From the NCBI GenBank assembly GCA_032164245.1, contig JAVMKO010000001.1, forward strand, positions 83,077,892-83,141,891: a stretch of 64,000 nucleotides of DNA, given 5' to 3'. The position numbers and the translations under genes are program-made. Below, piece by piece: positions 1 through 12,454 of this stretch (positions within the stretch are counted from its first letter, which is position 1; the number at the start of each line of letters is the position of its first letter). The stretch comes from Sternotherus odoratus (Eukaryota; Chordata; Testudines; Kinosternidae). The notes below the pieces were generated by a model. The model made no database searches and had not been told where the DNA came from. It worked only from the letters and a program-made list of their open reading frames with translations.

Positions 1-687
1 GGCATCGTGGCAGGGAACAGCTCAGAGTGTGGGCAGCAGCCAGCAGTGGAGAAGTGTGAGGTAAAACAAAAAGCATTACCAGAAACAATGCATGGGGGGA
101 GGAGGGAATTTATTCACCCTGGGCTTCTGAAAATTCTGCAATTCCCTTTGTGGGATGTTGTGCAGTAAGTTCTAATAGATTTACATTGTACTTCGCTTTT
201 GTCCTCTTTTGATATTCTCTGAAAATATTATTTTTTCTTCCTGGTGTTGGTCCCTGTTGTTATTTGGCCGATGTCTTGTTTTTGATTCTAATGGTCCAGA
301 TTCAGGTGTAAACCGGCCTCTATTGACTGCACTAAAGCAACGCTGATATATGTCAGCTGAGAATCTGGCCCCAGATGTTTCCAAATGAGCTGATAAAGGA
401 CACAGTGCTTTTTAAAACCTTACTTCCTTCTTTGTGCACCAGCTGTCCTGTCAGCACAACTCTGAGTTTTTGTTCCTGCTGCTGTCTAATCGGTTTGCTT
501 TTCTGAATTGCCTGCCAATGGAGTATCTAGCAGCAGCTGATGCAGAGCCACATGTTCCATACAATTAGCTACTGCAGACTCTTGTAGGAGTGGTGTGGTG
601 AATTCCATGGGCTTGGGATAGGGGAATTGTCTGTTTTTGAGTTGTCCTTCATTTTATGCCTGCATGGTTTGCAGGGGATGTCATTTG

Positions 688-972
688 TGCCTGGTCTACT
701 CTAGCGGGGATGGTCAACCTAAGATACACAATTTCAGCTACATGAATACCATAGCTGAAGTCGACGCATCTTAGGTCGACTTACCTGCCGTCCTCACAGC
801 GGCAGCGGTCAACAGCGGGCTCCCCCGGCGACTCTGCCTTGCGCCTTTTGGGGAGGTGGAGTTCCGGAGTCGACGGGAGTGCCTCTGGGGATCAATTTAT
901 TGCGTCCTGATGAGACGCGATAAATCGATCCCCATAGATTTACACTACACGCCGGTAGTGCAGACTAGGCCT
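688..972. mobile_element. TA-flanked MITE copy 1
   Basis: One of four related short elements in the window (also about 2955, 19439 and 41610). They share a core with TCGACTTACCTGC, CGTCCTCAC, a GCTTGCGCCTCTTG-like stretch, GGAGTTCCGG and a GATCGAT/ATCGATC region. The right end here is CTAGGCCT followed by TA. The left end is degraded. Non-autonomous DNA transposon, with no coding capacity; class uncertain. Confidence 0.65.
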
Positions 973-2119
973 TAGACATTCAACTATTTGACTGTATCGG
1001 CAAATCAAGTAGTTGGATGTCTAAATGATATCAACATGCACCCACACATTTTCAGGTGTAAAATGGGAAGCCAGGGTGCGATCTAATTCCAAATGAAGCC
1101 AAACTGGAAAAGGCAGGAGGGTCAAAAATAGATCTCCCACCCCCATTAAAAAATTAACACATTTAATCTGATAACTTTCACCCTTTTTATCTTGTTTTTT
1201 TCCTGATAAAATAGAAGGTGAAAAATAATATGTCTGAGGGGCAAAAATTAGTCCTAATTATCTCTTCATATAAAATTAGGCCTGCTGTCTATTCAACTGA
1301 CACATTTGATGTATCTATTAAAATTAAAACACAAGTTTCCAGTGCTGAGCTTTTTTTCTGAGAATCAAAAAATGTAATACTGGGTTTAAAGGTGGGGTGT
1401 TAGACTTGTTTTCCTCCGAAAAATGAGGATCTTGCTCTCTGTGTAATACAGGAGCGATTTGCCATAGAATCTCAGGGGTAGGGGGATAAGGCCCTAAGTA
1501 AATAAATTTGATCTTCTTTCTTCGTTTTACTCAAGTACTGGTTAGCCCAGTTCTAGCCTCAATACCCTCAACCAATTTAGGGCAAGTGAATAGCTGTTAA
1601 AAAAGAAAATAGTTTAAGTGGCCTTCCAGAAATACATGTGCTTCCACTGTGGGGTTTAGCTGGAGGCAATGGTTATATAAAACATGAAACCTCACTGTGG
1701 TTGCCGAGCCCCTATCTAACCACATGCAATATTGATAACGAAATAGCTTTTCCTTCTTCTTAAGGAACTCACATTATAATTCAGTGACAGCAATGGAAGT
1801 TTAATTTTAACTTCCCTATTATCAGATTTGCCAGGGGTCCCATTGTTTATGCTATTACTGGAGATGCCCTCTCTGAGTTTGTCTGTGATGGCAGTATTCC
1901 TTCTCTCTCACACATGTCCACATACACACATATTTAGGTTGTCAAAATTTGGAGGTATTAACTGAATCTTTCTATGTTCCTGATCTACAAGCGCTTATAG
2001 CAAGGCTTGGGGTGTGCAACTGGAAGTGGGTATCCAAGAGCATCAAGGAATTTCAGAAGAATCTATGGCTGCTGACCAATTTAGTAATCAGAGGGAGATG
2101 TCCTTGATAGTGAGGAATA

Positions 2120-2700
2120 TTATAGAGGAGGCAAGTTCCCTGAATTGCTTACCTCTTCCTGCCAGCATCGCTCACTCGTGCCTGGATTTAAACTGCTCCT
2201 CATCCAGGTGCTGAATTTGGGGAGGCATAAAGAAAGCTGGGAGATGACACTGTTTGCCTTTGAGCAAAAGGAGATATAAAACAGGGTGGCGTCTGTGTAT
2301 TGCTGATGCTGCAGCCCATCTTGTTTCACTAGCCTTCCCGGTGGCTTTGTACAAGGGTTGAATAATGTGGGGGAGAGGACTAAGCCTTGCAGTACACTGC
2401 AGGTGAAGGCTTTGGACGTTGTGGGACCAGTTATCCATAATAACCCTCTGAAATATTCCAGGGCATTTTTATTCTGCAGCATCTTGGAGGCAGGACAGCA
2501 GCATCTGGTGATCAATAGTATCAAGTGCTGCAAAGAAGTCCAGCAGGAGTCATATGGATGTGTTTCCCATGCCTCTAGGCTCCAGAGGAAGTAATTCAAC
2601 AGAGCAAAAAGTACCGTCTCTTTTTTGTGCTCTGGCCTGAAGCCTGACTGAGGGGGATCTAGGACAGTAGCAGCTGACAGATAGCATGAGAGAGAATTTT
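2120..2700 (-). pseudogene. Degenerate L2-like LINE reverse-transcriptase fragment
   Basis: On the minus strand the translation keeps the order of an L2-clade reverse transcriptase: a QG.VLSPTLFN segment, then QQYTDATLFYISF (plus coordinates about 2260-2305), which looks like a decayed YADDTQLY catalytic motif with the second Asp changed, then a STWMRSSLN segment typical of the thumb region. Upstream, a LITRCCCPASKM-like run resembles a broken DTIDH segment. Several stops and frameshifts separate these pieces, so this is an old, dead copy. Confidence 0.6.
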
Positions 2701-2954
2701 TTGGTAACTTCTCAAAGGTAAGGGAGGTTAGAGACAGGACAGGCTCACGCTAACACAGTTTAGAATCTGATTTTTCTGGTCAGGACAGACGAGGCAAAAC
2801 TGTGCTTATAAGCAATATTGTGTCTAAGCCCAGTCTAATAACCTGTCTTCAGATGGTCTACAATCACCAGAAGAAAGTAGAGTTTAAGCTGTGTATAAAA
2901 CCAGTCTGCTAACATTACTTTACTTTACTTTACCAGTCTGCTAACATTACCTTC

Positions 2955-3176
2955 ACTATGGGGGGGCGGGGGACTGGGCGGGCGGAATCGACTGCAGATA
3001 CGCAATTTCAGCTACGTGAATCATGTAGCTGTATTTGGCGTATCTCCAGCCGACTTACCTGCTGTCCTCACGGCGGCGGCACGCTCCCTCGTCGACTCCA
3101 GCTTGCGCCTCTTGGCAATCTGGAGTTCCGGATCGATTGCTACCCGCCGATCCGGTGAGTAGTAAAGACAAGCCCT
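2955..3176. mobile_element. TA-flanked MITE copy 2
   Basis: Same core as the copy at 688-972: a GCAATTTCAGCTACGTGAAT stretch, CCGACTTACCTGCTGTCCTC, then TTGCGCCTCTTGGCAATCTGG and a GATCGATTGCTACCCGCCGA-like end. It terminates in GACAAGCCCT followed by TA at 3177-3178. Internally shorter than the other copies, and its left end is unclear. Confidence 0.6.
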
Positions 3177-4660
3177 TAGATAAATTGGGAGACACCCAGA
3201 TGGGAGACACACCAAGCATAATGCAATCAGGAGTATACCAGAATCCACCTTCATGGATGCAGCAGTTATAGGTTAAACTGCTGTTACTCTGGCAGTTTTC
3301 TTATATCAGCATGGGGTGCGGGGTTTGATCTTGCTAAGTGCTGAATGGCCTCAACTCCACTGACTTCAAAGTGTGAGTATATAGTATTTAATATCTCAAT
3401 CACTCCCAAAGTTTGCTGTAGTAAGTCAAATGTGACTGATACCTGAAGCTACAATTTTGGCAAGGAGGTTTGGGGTTTTTTTAGTAAATTTCTTAGCAGA
3501 GCTGCAGGGGAAAAATAAGTCACAGAAAGGTCACCTGTAGTTTTTGCTACATCAACATACACGATAATATACCGGTAGTGGAGTGGCTGAAAGGTGAGGC
3601 AGTAGGAGTGAGGGTGGAGAGTGAGCCCACCCTGCACTCACCTCAGAGCAGTGGCTCCTATACTATGGAGTTGGGCCCCACTCCCTGATGTGGGCGTTGC
3701 AACTTGGTGCATGGGGACACAGCGCTCGTTAGGGTTGCCCGTCTGTCCCATGTAGGTGAAGACGGAGAGGCAGATGGGTCAAACCCGAGAGATGCTAGCC
3801 AAATATGTTTTTACCACCATTTCTAGGATTTCACAAAATCTACTCAAATTAATCATTTTTGTGACAAAACCATAGCCCTACTGATACCTAACACATGGTG
3901 CAGCTCTTCTTCTTGGCACCCACCACTCCAAATTCTGGTTGTACAGATAATACATGTCTCTCAAACCCTACAGATCTTCCCAGCCTATGTTGCAGTGCAC
4001 TTTTGGGGACTACTGACTATGTGAGGAGTGAGAATTCCTATTTGTTCTCCGCAAAGTGGGCTCCCTCCAGAAAGTGAGCTGTCTGAGTGAGAAACTAGCT
4101 AGCCAAGTTTCAAATGGAAACCATCTAGGCATCCCTACACTTTCATAGCCATGTCCAGTTTCGGAGCTTTGTTCTGTCAACGTGGTGAGCTCTCCTTTCC
4201 CTCTTTGTTCATTTAAAAAGAAAAAGAAAAAAGGAAGAGTGGAGATGAAAACTTGTTCAAATCAAAACTTGTAAAGGTTAATTTTCTATTTCCCAAAACA
4301 ATGGCAATGATTTACTGTGAACCATTCAGTGCAGGGTAAATGAATGACATCCAGGTTAGTTAACAGTTATTGATGGGGACTTTTCCCTACCCCTCCTTGA
4401 GCCTAGCAGAAGAACTTGGCAAACCTCTGCCTCAGATTCAGAGGAAGGTGGGGAGAAGTGGTAAAACTATTGTTGTGTCTTCCTCCGTCCTTGCCCCTGT
4501 GATTAAAAACTAAATAACCATATTTAGTTTTTAGATGATGTAATATTTCTGAATGTGTCTGCTTATAACAAACAGACAAACATTTGTAAATCTCAGCACG
4601 GGAGATAACACTGTTTAAAATGTCTGTACATGTTTGCATACTTTGAATAGTATGCACAGA

Positions 4661-4735
4661 CATTATATATCTATATCTATATATGCTGTGTGTATATATA
4701 CACAGTATATGTAATGCATACACACACAAATATAG
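4661..4735. repeat. TA/TG-rich simple repeat
   Basis: Alternating TATATC, TATATA and TGTGTA dinucleotide runs with no wider structure. Confidence 0.8.
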
Positions 4736-4954
4736 AATACGTGCACAGTTGATAAAATACAATGCCTTTCCTACATCAGATGTAATTTAGCGACAGTAAT
4801 GACTTTGGAATGACGCTGGTGTTATAATTCAATAAAAAATGTTTTTAACAAAACTGCCTCAAGTGGGCTGCAAACAGCTCCAGACCACCCACTCCAATCT
4901 CCAACAGTTGCCACAATAAATATAGCCCTGTCGTGTATGTTTTCTCTTTCATGA

Positions 4955-5095
<141 letters not shown>

Positions 5096-5327
5096 TAAAA
5101 GTGGCTTTTTATTCTTGTCTGTCGTATGTCTGAGTCCAACAAAATAAGCACTTGCTCGTTCTAAACTCTCCCTTTGGCAAGTAATCCTGTTTGTTTGGAA
5201 GCAAGAGAGGTTGGGATTTACATCTACCCCCCACTGTTCTGGGGGTAGTTTACAACTCCCCCTTCATGCAGACTTCTGTAGTGGGCTCATGGATCAGTGG
5301 GCCAGTCAGTTACACCCAATGCATTAT

Positions 5328-5405
5328 GGGAGCATAGGGACTGTATCTGCCTATCTGTACTATAAAATGCCTAGCACACTTGAGTGATGTAAAATAATAA
5401 TATAA
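5328..5405 (+). repeat. Fragment of an amniote LINE/SINE 3' end
   Basis: GGGACTGTATCTGCC, CTGTACTATAAAATGCCTAG and CACACTTGAG, then an AATAATAATA-rich tail. This resembles the common 'dollar-sign' 3' end of old CR1/L3 copies in amniotes (GACTGT, GTACAGCGCCTAGCACA, AATAATAA). Short and degraded. Confidence 0.45.
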
Positions 5406-5754
5406 TACTCATTAAGCCTGGGTCTAATAGTGTATGGCACCGGTGTAGATAGGAATTTGAGATTTATATACAAACATGGCGATTATGTTGCCCCAGTGTA
5501 CAGTTTACACCATATTTTCACAAAGCAGACCTGTTACCGTACACAGTATACTCACCCAGGGCTAGATTGCACCCTCCTGTGTCTTCAGTGAACGTCTGGT
5601 GTTCACAATCTGACCTTAGCATATCAAGTTCAGTTAGAGATAGTAGAGTGTGACTGTGTTTGAGACTGAAGAAGAAATGTCCAGTCGCCAAAATAAATGT
5701 CTATACTCAGAGTGGTGTGTAGAGTACAGAAGCTGCATGCGCCAGATAGCCAGG

Positions 5755-5882
5755 GTATAAATAGCAATGTAGATGGGGAGCCATGGCTTAGACAAGTAGA
5801 GTGCCCTCCCCAGGGTCTATACCCTGCGTGACTTTCCACATGCCCAAGCTGTGCCTCCCACATCTACACTGCTATTTTTAGC
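5755..5882. mobile_element. Remnant palindromic MITE
   Basis: Starts with ATAAATAGCAATGTAGATGG and ends with CATCTACACTGCTATTTTTA, which are imperfect reverse complements. The inner halves (GGGTCTATACCCTG) are also partly self-complementary. Foldback-type non-autonomous DNA element; family not assigned. Confidence 0.5.
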
Positions 5883-6455
5883 AGTGTAGTGTCCTGCTTC
5901 CTTCCCCTCAGCCGCAGCCTTTCCTCGCTGTGATGAAAGCCTTTCCCCACTTCCAGAGTCTTTCACTGTGATGTATTGCTACTTATCACAGTATCAAGTG
6001 TGAATGCAGCTTGCCTTTCTCTGTGGAGTGGAGCTACGCCTGTAATGCCTGAACTCTACAAACTGCTGGAAGTGTACGTGTAGTGAAATGTTTTCCTGTG
6101 GGGGGAGAGGGTGGATGGGGGGAGAGAGATAATCAACCTAAATCAGACTAAGTTGGTTATCAAAATGTGCTAAGAGCATGAACACTTTGCCCTTACTCAT
6201 GGTCAATGTTACCCTGCACCAGGAGTGGTCCCACTGAAGCCAGTAGGCATGATTCTTCACTGCCTTGCGGCTTGTGTAGTCACTTATTACCAGTGTAAAG
6301 TGAGTGTAAAGCACTCCTAAATCAGAAGGGTGGTGTGAGCCCTCCTTAGTACAGTTGTAAATGACTCCACAAAGTGCAAGGCAGTGGAGGATAAGGTCCA
6401 GAGAGACCATTTGTGGAATACTCAATGTAAACAAGAGTATCAAAATGTGATCTTA

Positions 6456-7034
6456 AGGGTATGTCTACACTGCAGTTGGGGGTATGATTGCAGCACGTGT
6501 AGAAATACTTGTCAGCTTTAGTCTAGCCAGATTAAATGCTAGATTAGGGCAACATTTCAGAAGCGGTGTGCCAAGTCTTCATTTATTGAAGGTTTCGCAT
6601 GCCAGTAATACATTTTAACGTTTTTAGAAGGTCTCTTTCTATAAGTCTATAATATATAATTAAACTAGTGTTGTATATAAAGTAAATAAGATTTTAAAAA
6701 TATTTAAGAAGCTTCATTTAAAATTAAATTAAAATGCAGAGCTTCCCCAGACCGGTGGCTAGGACCCGGGCAGTGTAAGTGCCACTGAAAATCAGCTTGC
6801 ATGCTGCCTTTGTCACGTGTGCCATGGGTTGCCTACCCCTATTTTAGATCATGGGCTGACTGCTCTATGTACGCAGGGCCTCTGCTCTAGTATGTACCCT
6901 GTAGCTCACTGAGCTTCTGAGACTTCACTGTCCTTATTACCTGAGCTAGATTTGATTTAGCTAGATCACAGCTAGCTTGGGTATGTCTATATGTGGCTGC
7001 ATTGACACCTCCCAATTACAATGTAGATATTCCC
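6456..7034. mobile_element. MITE interrupted by a hAT MITE
   Basis: Left end GGGTATGTCTACACTG and right end CAATGTAGATATTCCC are inverted repeats with about 12 of 16 positions matching. TTA lies just outside both ends (6453-6455 and 7035-7037), in keeping with a 3-bp duplication. The middle is split by the hAT element at 6545-6841. Confidence 0.45.
6545..6841. mobile_element. Non-autonomous hAT element, copy 1
   Basis: Nearly the same sequence as 38699-38993, sharing GTGTGCCAAGTCTTCATTTA, a CAGACCGGTGGC segment, GACCCGGGCAGTGT and GCCACTGAAAATCAGC. It ends in GGTTGCCTACCCCTA. The flanks TGCTAGAT (6537-6544) and TTTTAGAT (6842-6849) are a decayed 8-bp duplication, as expected for hAT transposons. 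No coding capacity. Confidence 0.75.
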
Positions 7035-7271
7035 TTACACTGATAATAGTAGGAGAATCCCTGGCTTATCTATACACATAGTTGAATCGGTTTAACTTAA
7101 GGCATGATGTTCAATTTAAACTGGTGAAAAATGCTGTGTTGACACAATTTCACTTTGTCAGGCTTATTTCAGTTTAACTTAAAGTGAATAGGAACAAGTT
7201 TATGCTAAACTATTAAACTGAAATATGTGTGTCTACCCAGAGCTTTGCCATAGCTTAACTATTATCTATTA

Positions 7272-7975
7272 CTAGCATAAGTGCCCGGCGCTGCTCGGGT
7301 CAGTCGGAGGTGGGGAGGTGGCAGACAGCTGACACCCCCTGACCAACCCCAACACCCACCCCTCACCCCTCACCCACCCCGACACCTTCCCACCCCCCGA
7401 AGCAAACCCGAAACCCCCACCTCACCCCCCGACCGAATCCGACACCCCCACCTCACTTACCGTCCCACCAAACTCAACTCAGATCCGTCGCAGGAGGGGA
7501 GGGGGCCCAGAGCCGAGGGATTCCGGGGACCTTCGCAGGTGGGGGGGGCACAGAGCTGATGTAGTCCGGGGTTCCGTTGGGGAGGTGGGAGGGGCAGAGA
7601 ACTGAGGGATCTCCGGGGTTCCGTTGGGGAGGTGGGAGGGGCAGAGAACTGAGGGATCTCCGGGGTTCCGTTGGAGGAGGGAGGGGTGAGCTGAGCGAGT
7701 GAGGTGTCTGTTGGAGGGGGGTATTATGACATCATCACCACCTAACTGCCAAGCTGATGTGATTGGCCCTGAAAGACTTTCACCCCTGGGGGGCGTCAGA
7801 GGTGAGATCCGAAAATTTTTCGACCCTTACCAGCATCTAGACCCCAAGACCCCTCACTGTACCAAAATTCAAGTCTCTGGCTCAAACGGTGCGGGAGGAC
7901 TTCGCAGTCATACGTACATACATACACTCATACATACACCACTTGACTTTTATATATATAGATAGATTGATTTTA
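7272..7975. repeat. GC-rich dispersed repeat with TATA-type tail
   Basis: Begins near GCCCGGCGCTGCTCGGGTC and ends with a CATACATACA run and TATATATATAGATAGATTG. The overall form resembles dispersed repeats whose copies end in a short GATA tail, but I cannot name the family. A 47-bp unit starting CGGGGTTCCGTTGG is tandemly repeated about 2.3 times at 7567-7675. Open frames here come from the low-complexity composition and look like no protein. Confidence 0.4.
7567..7675. repeat. 47-bp tandem repeat, about 2.3 copies
   Basis: Units begin at 7567, 7614 and 7661, each with CGGGGTTCCGTTGG. The first two are almost identical. Confidence 0.9.
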
Positions 7976-7979
7976 AGGA

Positions 7980-8672
7980 GTACTGTGGAAAGGGATCTGG
8001 GGGTCATACTGGACCACAAGCTAAATATGAGTCAGCAGTGTAATGCTCTTGCAAAAAAAGCAAACATCATTCTGGGATGTGTAAGCAAGACAGAGAAGTA
8101 ATTTTTCCTACTGCTCTGCAATGATTAGGCCTGAACTGGAGTATTGTATCCAGTTCTGGGTGCCACATTTGAGGAAGCATGTGGACAAATCAGAGAGAGT
8201 TCAGAGAAGAGCAGCAAAAATTATTAAAGGTCTAGAAAACATGAAGTATGAGGGAAGATTGAAAAAATTATGTTTCTTTAGTCTGAAAAAGAAAAGACTG
8301 GTGGGGGTGGGGATGAGGCGGGAAAGGGAGGGAGGGGAAAGGTACGTTTTCAAGTACATAAAAGATTGTTACAAAGAGGAGAGAGAAAAATTGTTCTTCT
8401 AAACCTCTGAGAATAGGAGAAGAAACTATGGGCTTAAACTGCAGCAAGGTAGGTTTAGGTTGGACATTAGGAAAAACTTGCTAAGTGTCAGGGTGGTTAA
8501 GCACTGGAATGAATAGCTTAGGGAAGTTGTGGAATCTTCATCATTGGAGATTTTTAAGAGCAGGTTACACAAACACCAATCAGGAATGGTCTAGATAATA
8601 CTGCCATGATTGCAGGGGACTGGACTAGATTACCTCTCGAGATTCCTTCCAGTTCTTTGGTTCTCTGATTAA
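7980..8672 (+). pseudogene. CR1 LINE 3' end, plus strand
   Basis: 5'-truncated CR1 retrotransposon. The translation keeps the C-terminal reverse-transcriptase region in order: ERDLGVILDHKLNMSQQC, ALAKKANIILGCV, RPELEYCIQFWVPHL, ERVQRRAAKIIKGLENM and the KHWNE.. region, then the CR1 3' untranslated sequence (GACTGGACTAGATTACCTCT, CCTTCCAGTTCTTTGG). Frameshifts and stops break the reading frame, so it is dead. CR1 is the dominant LINE of turtles, crocodilians and birds. Confidence 0.88.
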
Positions 8673-9541
8673 AAACTACCTGTTCCCCAAGCTTTTGGAG
8701 TGATCATAAAAAGGAAGGAATGACCCCATTCTCATATTGTTGTTTCTTTGTTTTGCATTGACATATACGGAACTTCGGAAATTAACTGACACTTGTGTAA
8801 ATAGTTTTGTTGTTGATGATGTTACAGATGATGAGGGGTGAGGGATTTACCGTTTTCCTCCCTTAGTTCTGTTTTAGGATCACTTGAAAGTAAAAGAAAG
8901 TTAGCAATTATAGATATATTTATAGCAGCAGGAAAATGTATCACACATTGAAATTGTTGAATAAAGAAATGCCAATTAAAACAGCGTGACAAGTTTAAGA
9001 AGATGTGTGAGATGCAAAGAATGACAGAGATCTTGAACTCTCAAATGAACTCCGTTACAGCTAAGTGTTCTCTATGGGATATAGTTATTACTGTACATAA
9101 GTTTTAATTACCATCCAGTATTGACTTGTAACTCTTACTTAGAAATTAGATGTCACCTGTATTATTTAATCTAGAAATAGGGGGGGGGGGAACTTATCTG
9201 TCTATCCTGGTTAGTTTTGTTACCATTAATTCCCATGCTCATAGCTTTCATGTTATTATTTATGGCCCCAATTCTTCAGACACTTATGTGTGTGCTCAAC
9301 TTTGAGCATATGAACAGTTTCACTAAAGTAAGTTGGACTACTTAACTTAGAATAAGTGACCTGGCACTTAAGAGCCTAAATTTTATTGAAAGTCAGTAGG
9401 AACTAGGCTAAGTCACTTCTGAAAATGGGACTTAGGTGCTTTAGAAAAAATTTTCTCACCATCTTATGCATTAAAAATGTCTGATGGATTGGGTTAGTGC
9501 CTTCGCCTTGGGAAAACTATGTTTAAATTTGGCTTAGGTCT

Positions 9542-9966
9542 AGGGTGACCATACATCCCATTTTGGCCAGGACAGTCCCTTTGTTAAGCTCTGTTCTGGC
9601 TGTCCTTACTTTTTTGGCAAAAGTGGGCATTTGTGCCATTTGCTCTTGGCAAGTGATAATTGGTTGGCAAAAGCGAATGGGACAAATGCCCACTTTTGCT
9701 AGTAGAGGGGAGTGCAAACCATAGTGGGGCTTGGAGGAATGTGGGGATGGGGGGCAGCAATGCCAGTCCCACCTGGGAGGAAGGGCTCAGGAAAGCAGCT
9801 CGGGCCAGCCTGGCCCACATGGGCAGGCAGCAGGAGGGATTGGGTCTTCCTGCACATGGGGAGGAAAGGTGGGCCTTGGGCTGGCCCTGCATGTGTGGTG
9901 GCAGGGGGACTTGGGCCTGCTCCTGGGATGTCCCATTTTCCCTTTGGGAAAATATGGCCACTCTGC
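9542..9966. mobile_element. TIR element with internal palindrome
   Basis: Left end AGGGTGACCATAC is matched in inverse by the right end ATGGCCACTCT. An internal near-palindrome spans about 9617-9701 (GCAAAAGTGGGCATTTGTGC against GGGACAAATGCCCACTTTTGC-like sequence). Non-autonomous DNA transposon by structure; family not assigned. The open frames across it run in several frames at once and look non-coding. Confidence 0.5.
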
Positions 9967-10407
9967 TTAGATCACAAGCGAAATGAGTTGGATGATCTAA
10001 ACCAGGCTTGTCCAACCTGCGGCCCGTGGGCCGCATGCGGCCCAGGACGGCTATGAATGCGGCCCAACACAAAATCGTAAACTTACAACGTTATGAGATT
10101 ACGTCCACAAATACCAGAGTATTATTCGTAATTCGCATTATAATTGCAAAGAGTTTGACCAAAAAACCCGAAAAACTGATAAAATTGACTAATAAAATAA
10201 AGAGCGAGAGGACTCTAATGTCACGTAAAATGAATTGTGACAAAGAATTTGTGTGTACTAGGCATAACGCCGCTGCGTGCCGTACGCTCCCGCTATTTGT
10301 ACGCATGTGTGGCTTAAGTTTTTCGGCGGTGTACGGCTTCCAATGTGCAGACAGTCGAATTGACACCAAAGAAAGGTGCAGACGTTACGTGTGCTTGTGG
10401 CGATTTG

Positions 10408-10598
10408 GTGAGTAAAACGCAGCGATTATCGATAATATTTCAACCTACCTTTGTAAACGATAGACGTCTATTGTTATTTAGAAGACATGTAAGTATTCTT
10501 ATTTGATTATTAAACCTTGCTTTCTAATTTTCTATCTATTAATTTTCATAATAAAAGTAAACATAATTGCATATTTATTATTATTTTTTTAATTCCAG
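10408..10598 (+). other. Predicted 5'-UTR intron of the hAT transposase
   Basis: Donor GTGAGT after TTG at 10408 and acceptor TTTTTTTAATTCCAG ending at 10598, one base before the transposase ATG. Inferred from splice-site match only. Confidence 0.5.
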
Positions 10599-10599
10599 C

Positions 10600-12416
10600 A
10601 TGGCTTCCACAGCGTCTCAAAAGAAAACAGAACCCAAAAAAAGAAAAATTATAGAAGAAGGAAGATTGTTCAACGAAAAGTGGACAGATGACTACTTTTT
10701 TGTCGAGGCAAATACTAAGGCACTCTGCTTAATTTGTAGGGAATTTGTGCCAGTTTTCAAAGACTACAATTTGAAAAGGCATTATATGCAAAAACATGCT
10801 GCAAAATTTAGTGTGTATCAAGGAATGTGTCGTAAAGACAAAATAGCGGAACTGAAAAAAAGTCTATCATCTCTACAAAGTTTTTTTTAAAAAGTTACAA
10901 CTCAAACGGACTCTATTGTAAAAGCTAGTTATGTGGTAGCAAATCTGATAGCAAAATAATCAAAACCATATGCCGATGGTGAGTTTATTAAGCAATGTAT
11001 GGAAAGCGTGGCAGATATAATTTGCCCTGATAAAAAAGGGGATTTTTCTAAAATCAGTTTGTCTTACCAGACTATAGCCAGGCGAATTGATGAAATATGA
11101 AAATCTATCGAAAGAGGTTTGGAGAGTAAAGCTGCTAATTTTAAATGTTATGCTTTGGCGATGGACGAAAGCACTGATGCTACAGATACAGCTCAATTGG
11201 CAATTTTTATTAGAGGTATTGATGACGAATATAATGTCACTGAAGAAATGGCTTCTTTAGTGCCATTAAAAGACACAACTAAACCAAGAGATTTATACGA
11301 AGCAGTGAAAAATACGTTAAAGCGATTTTCTTTGTCCATTGTGAACATATCTGGTATAGCTACTGATGGTGCCCTGGCAATGGTAGGTAAAAGAGAGGGA
11401 CTTGTAAAATTAATAGAAGACGATGCAAGTGCCGCCCAAAACTTACGTTTGATGAAATATCACTGCATAGTACACCAAGAAAATTTATGCGCAAAAGCTT
11501 TAAAAATGGATAACGTCATGCAAATTGTCATCAAGGCTGTGAATTTCATAAGGGCCAAGGGATTGAATCATCGCCAATTCCAGGAATTTCTTAAAAGTAT
11601 GGATGCTGACTATGGGGACATCATTTACTTTTCGGAAGTAAGATGGCTAAGTCGAGGCAAAATGTTGAAAAGATTTTATGATTTGCGAAATGAAATCAAG
11701 TCGTTTATGGAATCAAAAACAAAATTTGTGCCAGAACTTGACGATGAAAACTGGCTCACAGATTTAGCATTTTTAGTAGACTTGACCGCTCATTTAAATG
11801 AGTTAAACATGCATCTTCAAGGTGAAAACCAACTTATCAATACAATGTTTCAAACCATAACAGCGTTCGAAATGAAACTGAAACTATGGCAATCTCAAAT
11901 TAAGGCAAACAATTTTATGCATTTCGACACGTTGGCTAAACACGGTCCTGTGAACATCGAAAAATATGCAGCCTTGCTTTTCGATTTGATACAGGAATTT
12001 GAGAACAGGTTTCAAGATTTCCGGAAAAATAATCAATATTTTGGTATATTTGCGACTCCATTTTCAGTCGACATAAATATGTTACCTGCCAATTTTCAAA
12101 TGGAATGCATAGAGCTGCAATCTGACATTCAATTTAAAGAAAAATTTGATCATGTCTCTTTACTGGATTTTATAAGACATATCTTCCCAGAGAAAAATAT
12201 CCCTCACTTCACAATCATGCCTTATTCATGTCATCGCTTTTTGGGAGCACCTACATTTGTGAGCAGCTATTTTCAAGGATGAAGCACACGAAGAGTAAAA
12301 TTAGAACCAAAATATCTGATGAGCACCTTGAGAACTCACTGAGAATTGCAACTACTTCCATCAAACCAGATATTGAAGCATTAGTGTCTCAAAAACAATG
12401 TCAAATATCCCACTAG
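10600..12416 (+). pseudogene. hAT transposase with BED finger, broken
   Basis: Start ATG at 10600 directly follows the acceptor of a 5'-UTR intron. A basic PKKRK run (residues 12-16) may be a nuclear signal. A BED-type zinc finger follows, with Cys43, Cys46, His61 and His66. The catalytic region has the first Asp in MDEST (11164-11166), the second in TDGALAMV (11365-11367), the YHCIVHQENLC segment and the EVRWLSRG segment. The C-terminal dimerisation region (STYICEQLFSRMK, then DEHLENSLRIA) is present. The frame is closed by in-frame stops at 10888-10890, 10957-10959 and 11098-11100. A one-step frameshift just before 12228 moves the C-terminal region into another frame, which ends at 12416. 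The long uninterrupted part is 11101-12282. So few lesions suggest a fairly recent insertion. The family cuts and pastes DNA in the nucleus; this copy cannot make a full protein. Confidence 0.88.
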
Positions 12417-12448
12417 TTTTATGTTGCCCTTTTTTCTTTTACTTTTAT

Positions 12449-12454
12449 AATAAA
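12449..12454 (+). promoter_or_regulatory. Polyadenylation signal of hAT transposase
   Basis: AATAAA 33 bases after the transposase stop at 12414-12416, in an AT-rich tail. Confidence 0.6.

Noticed and set aside
9584..10415. Several overlapping frames of 108-162 codons
   Set aside because: They sit in a non-autonomous palindromic element and in the 5' untranslated region of the hAT transposon, and overlap on both strands.
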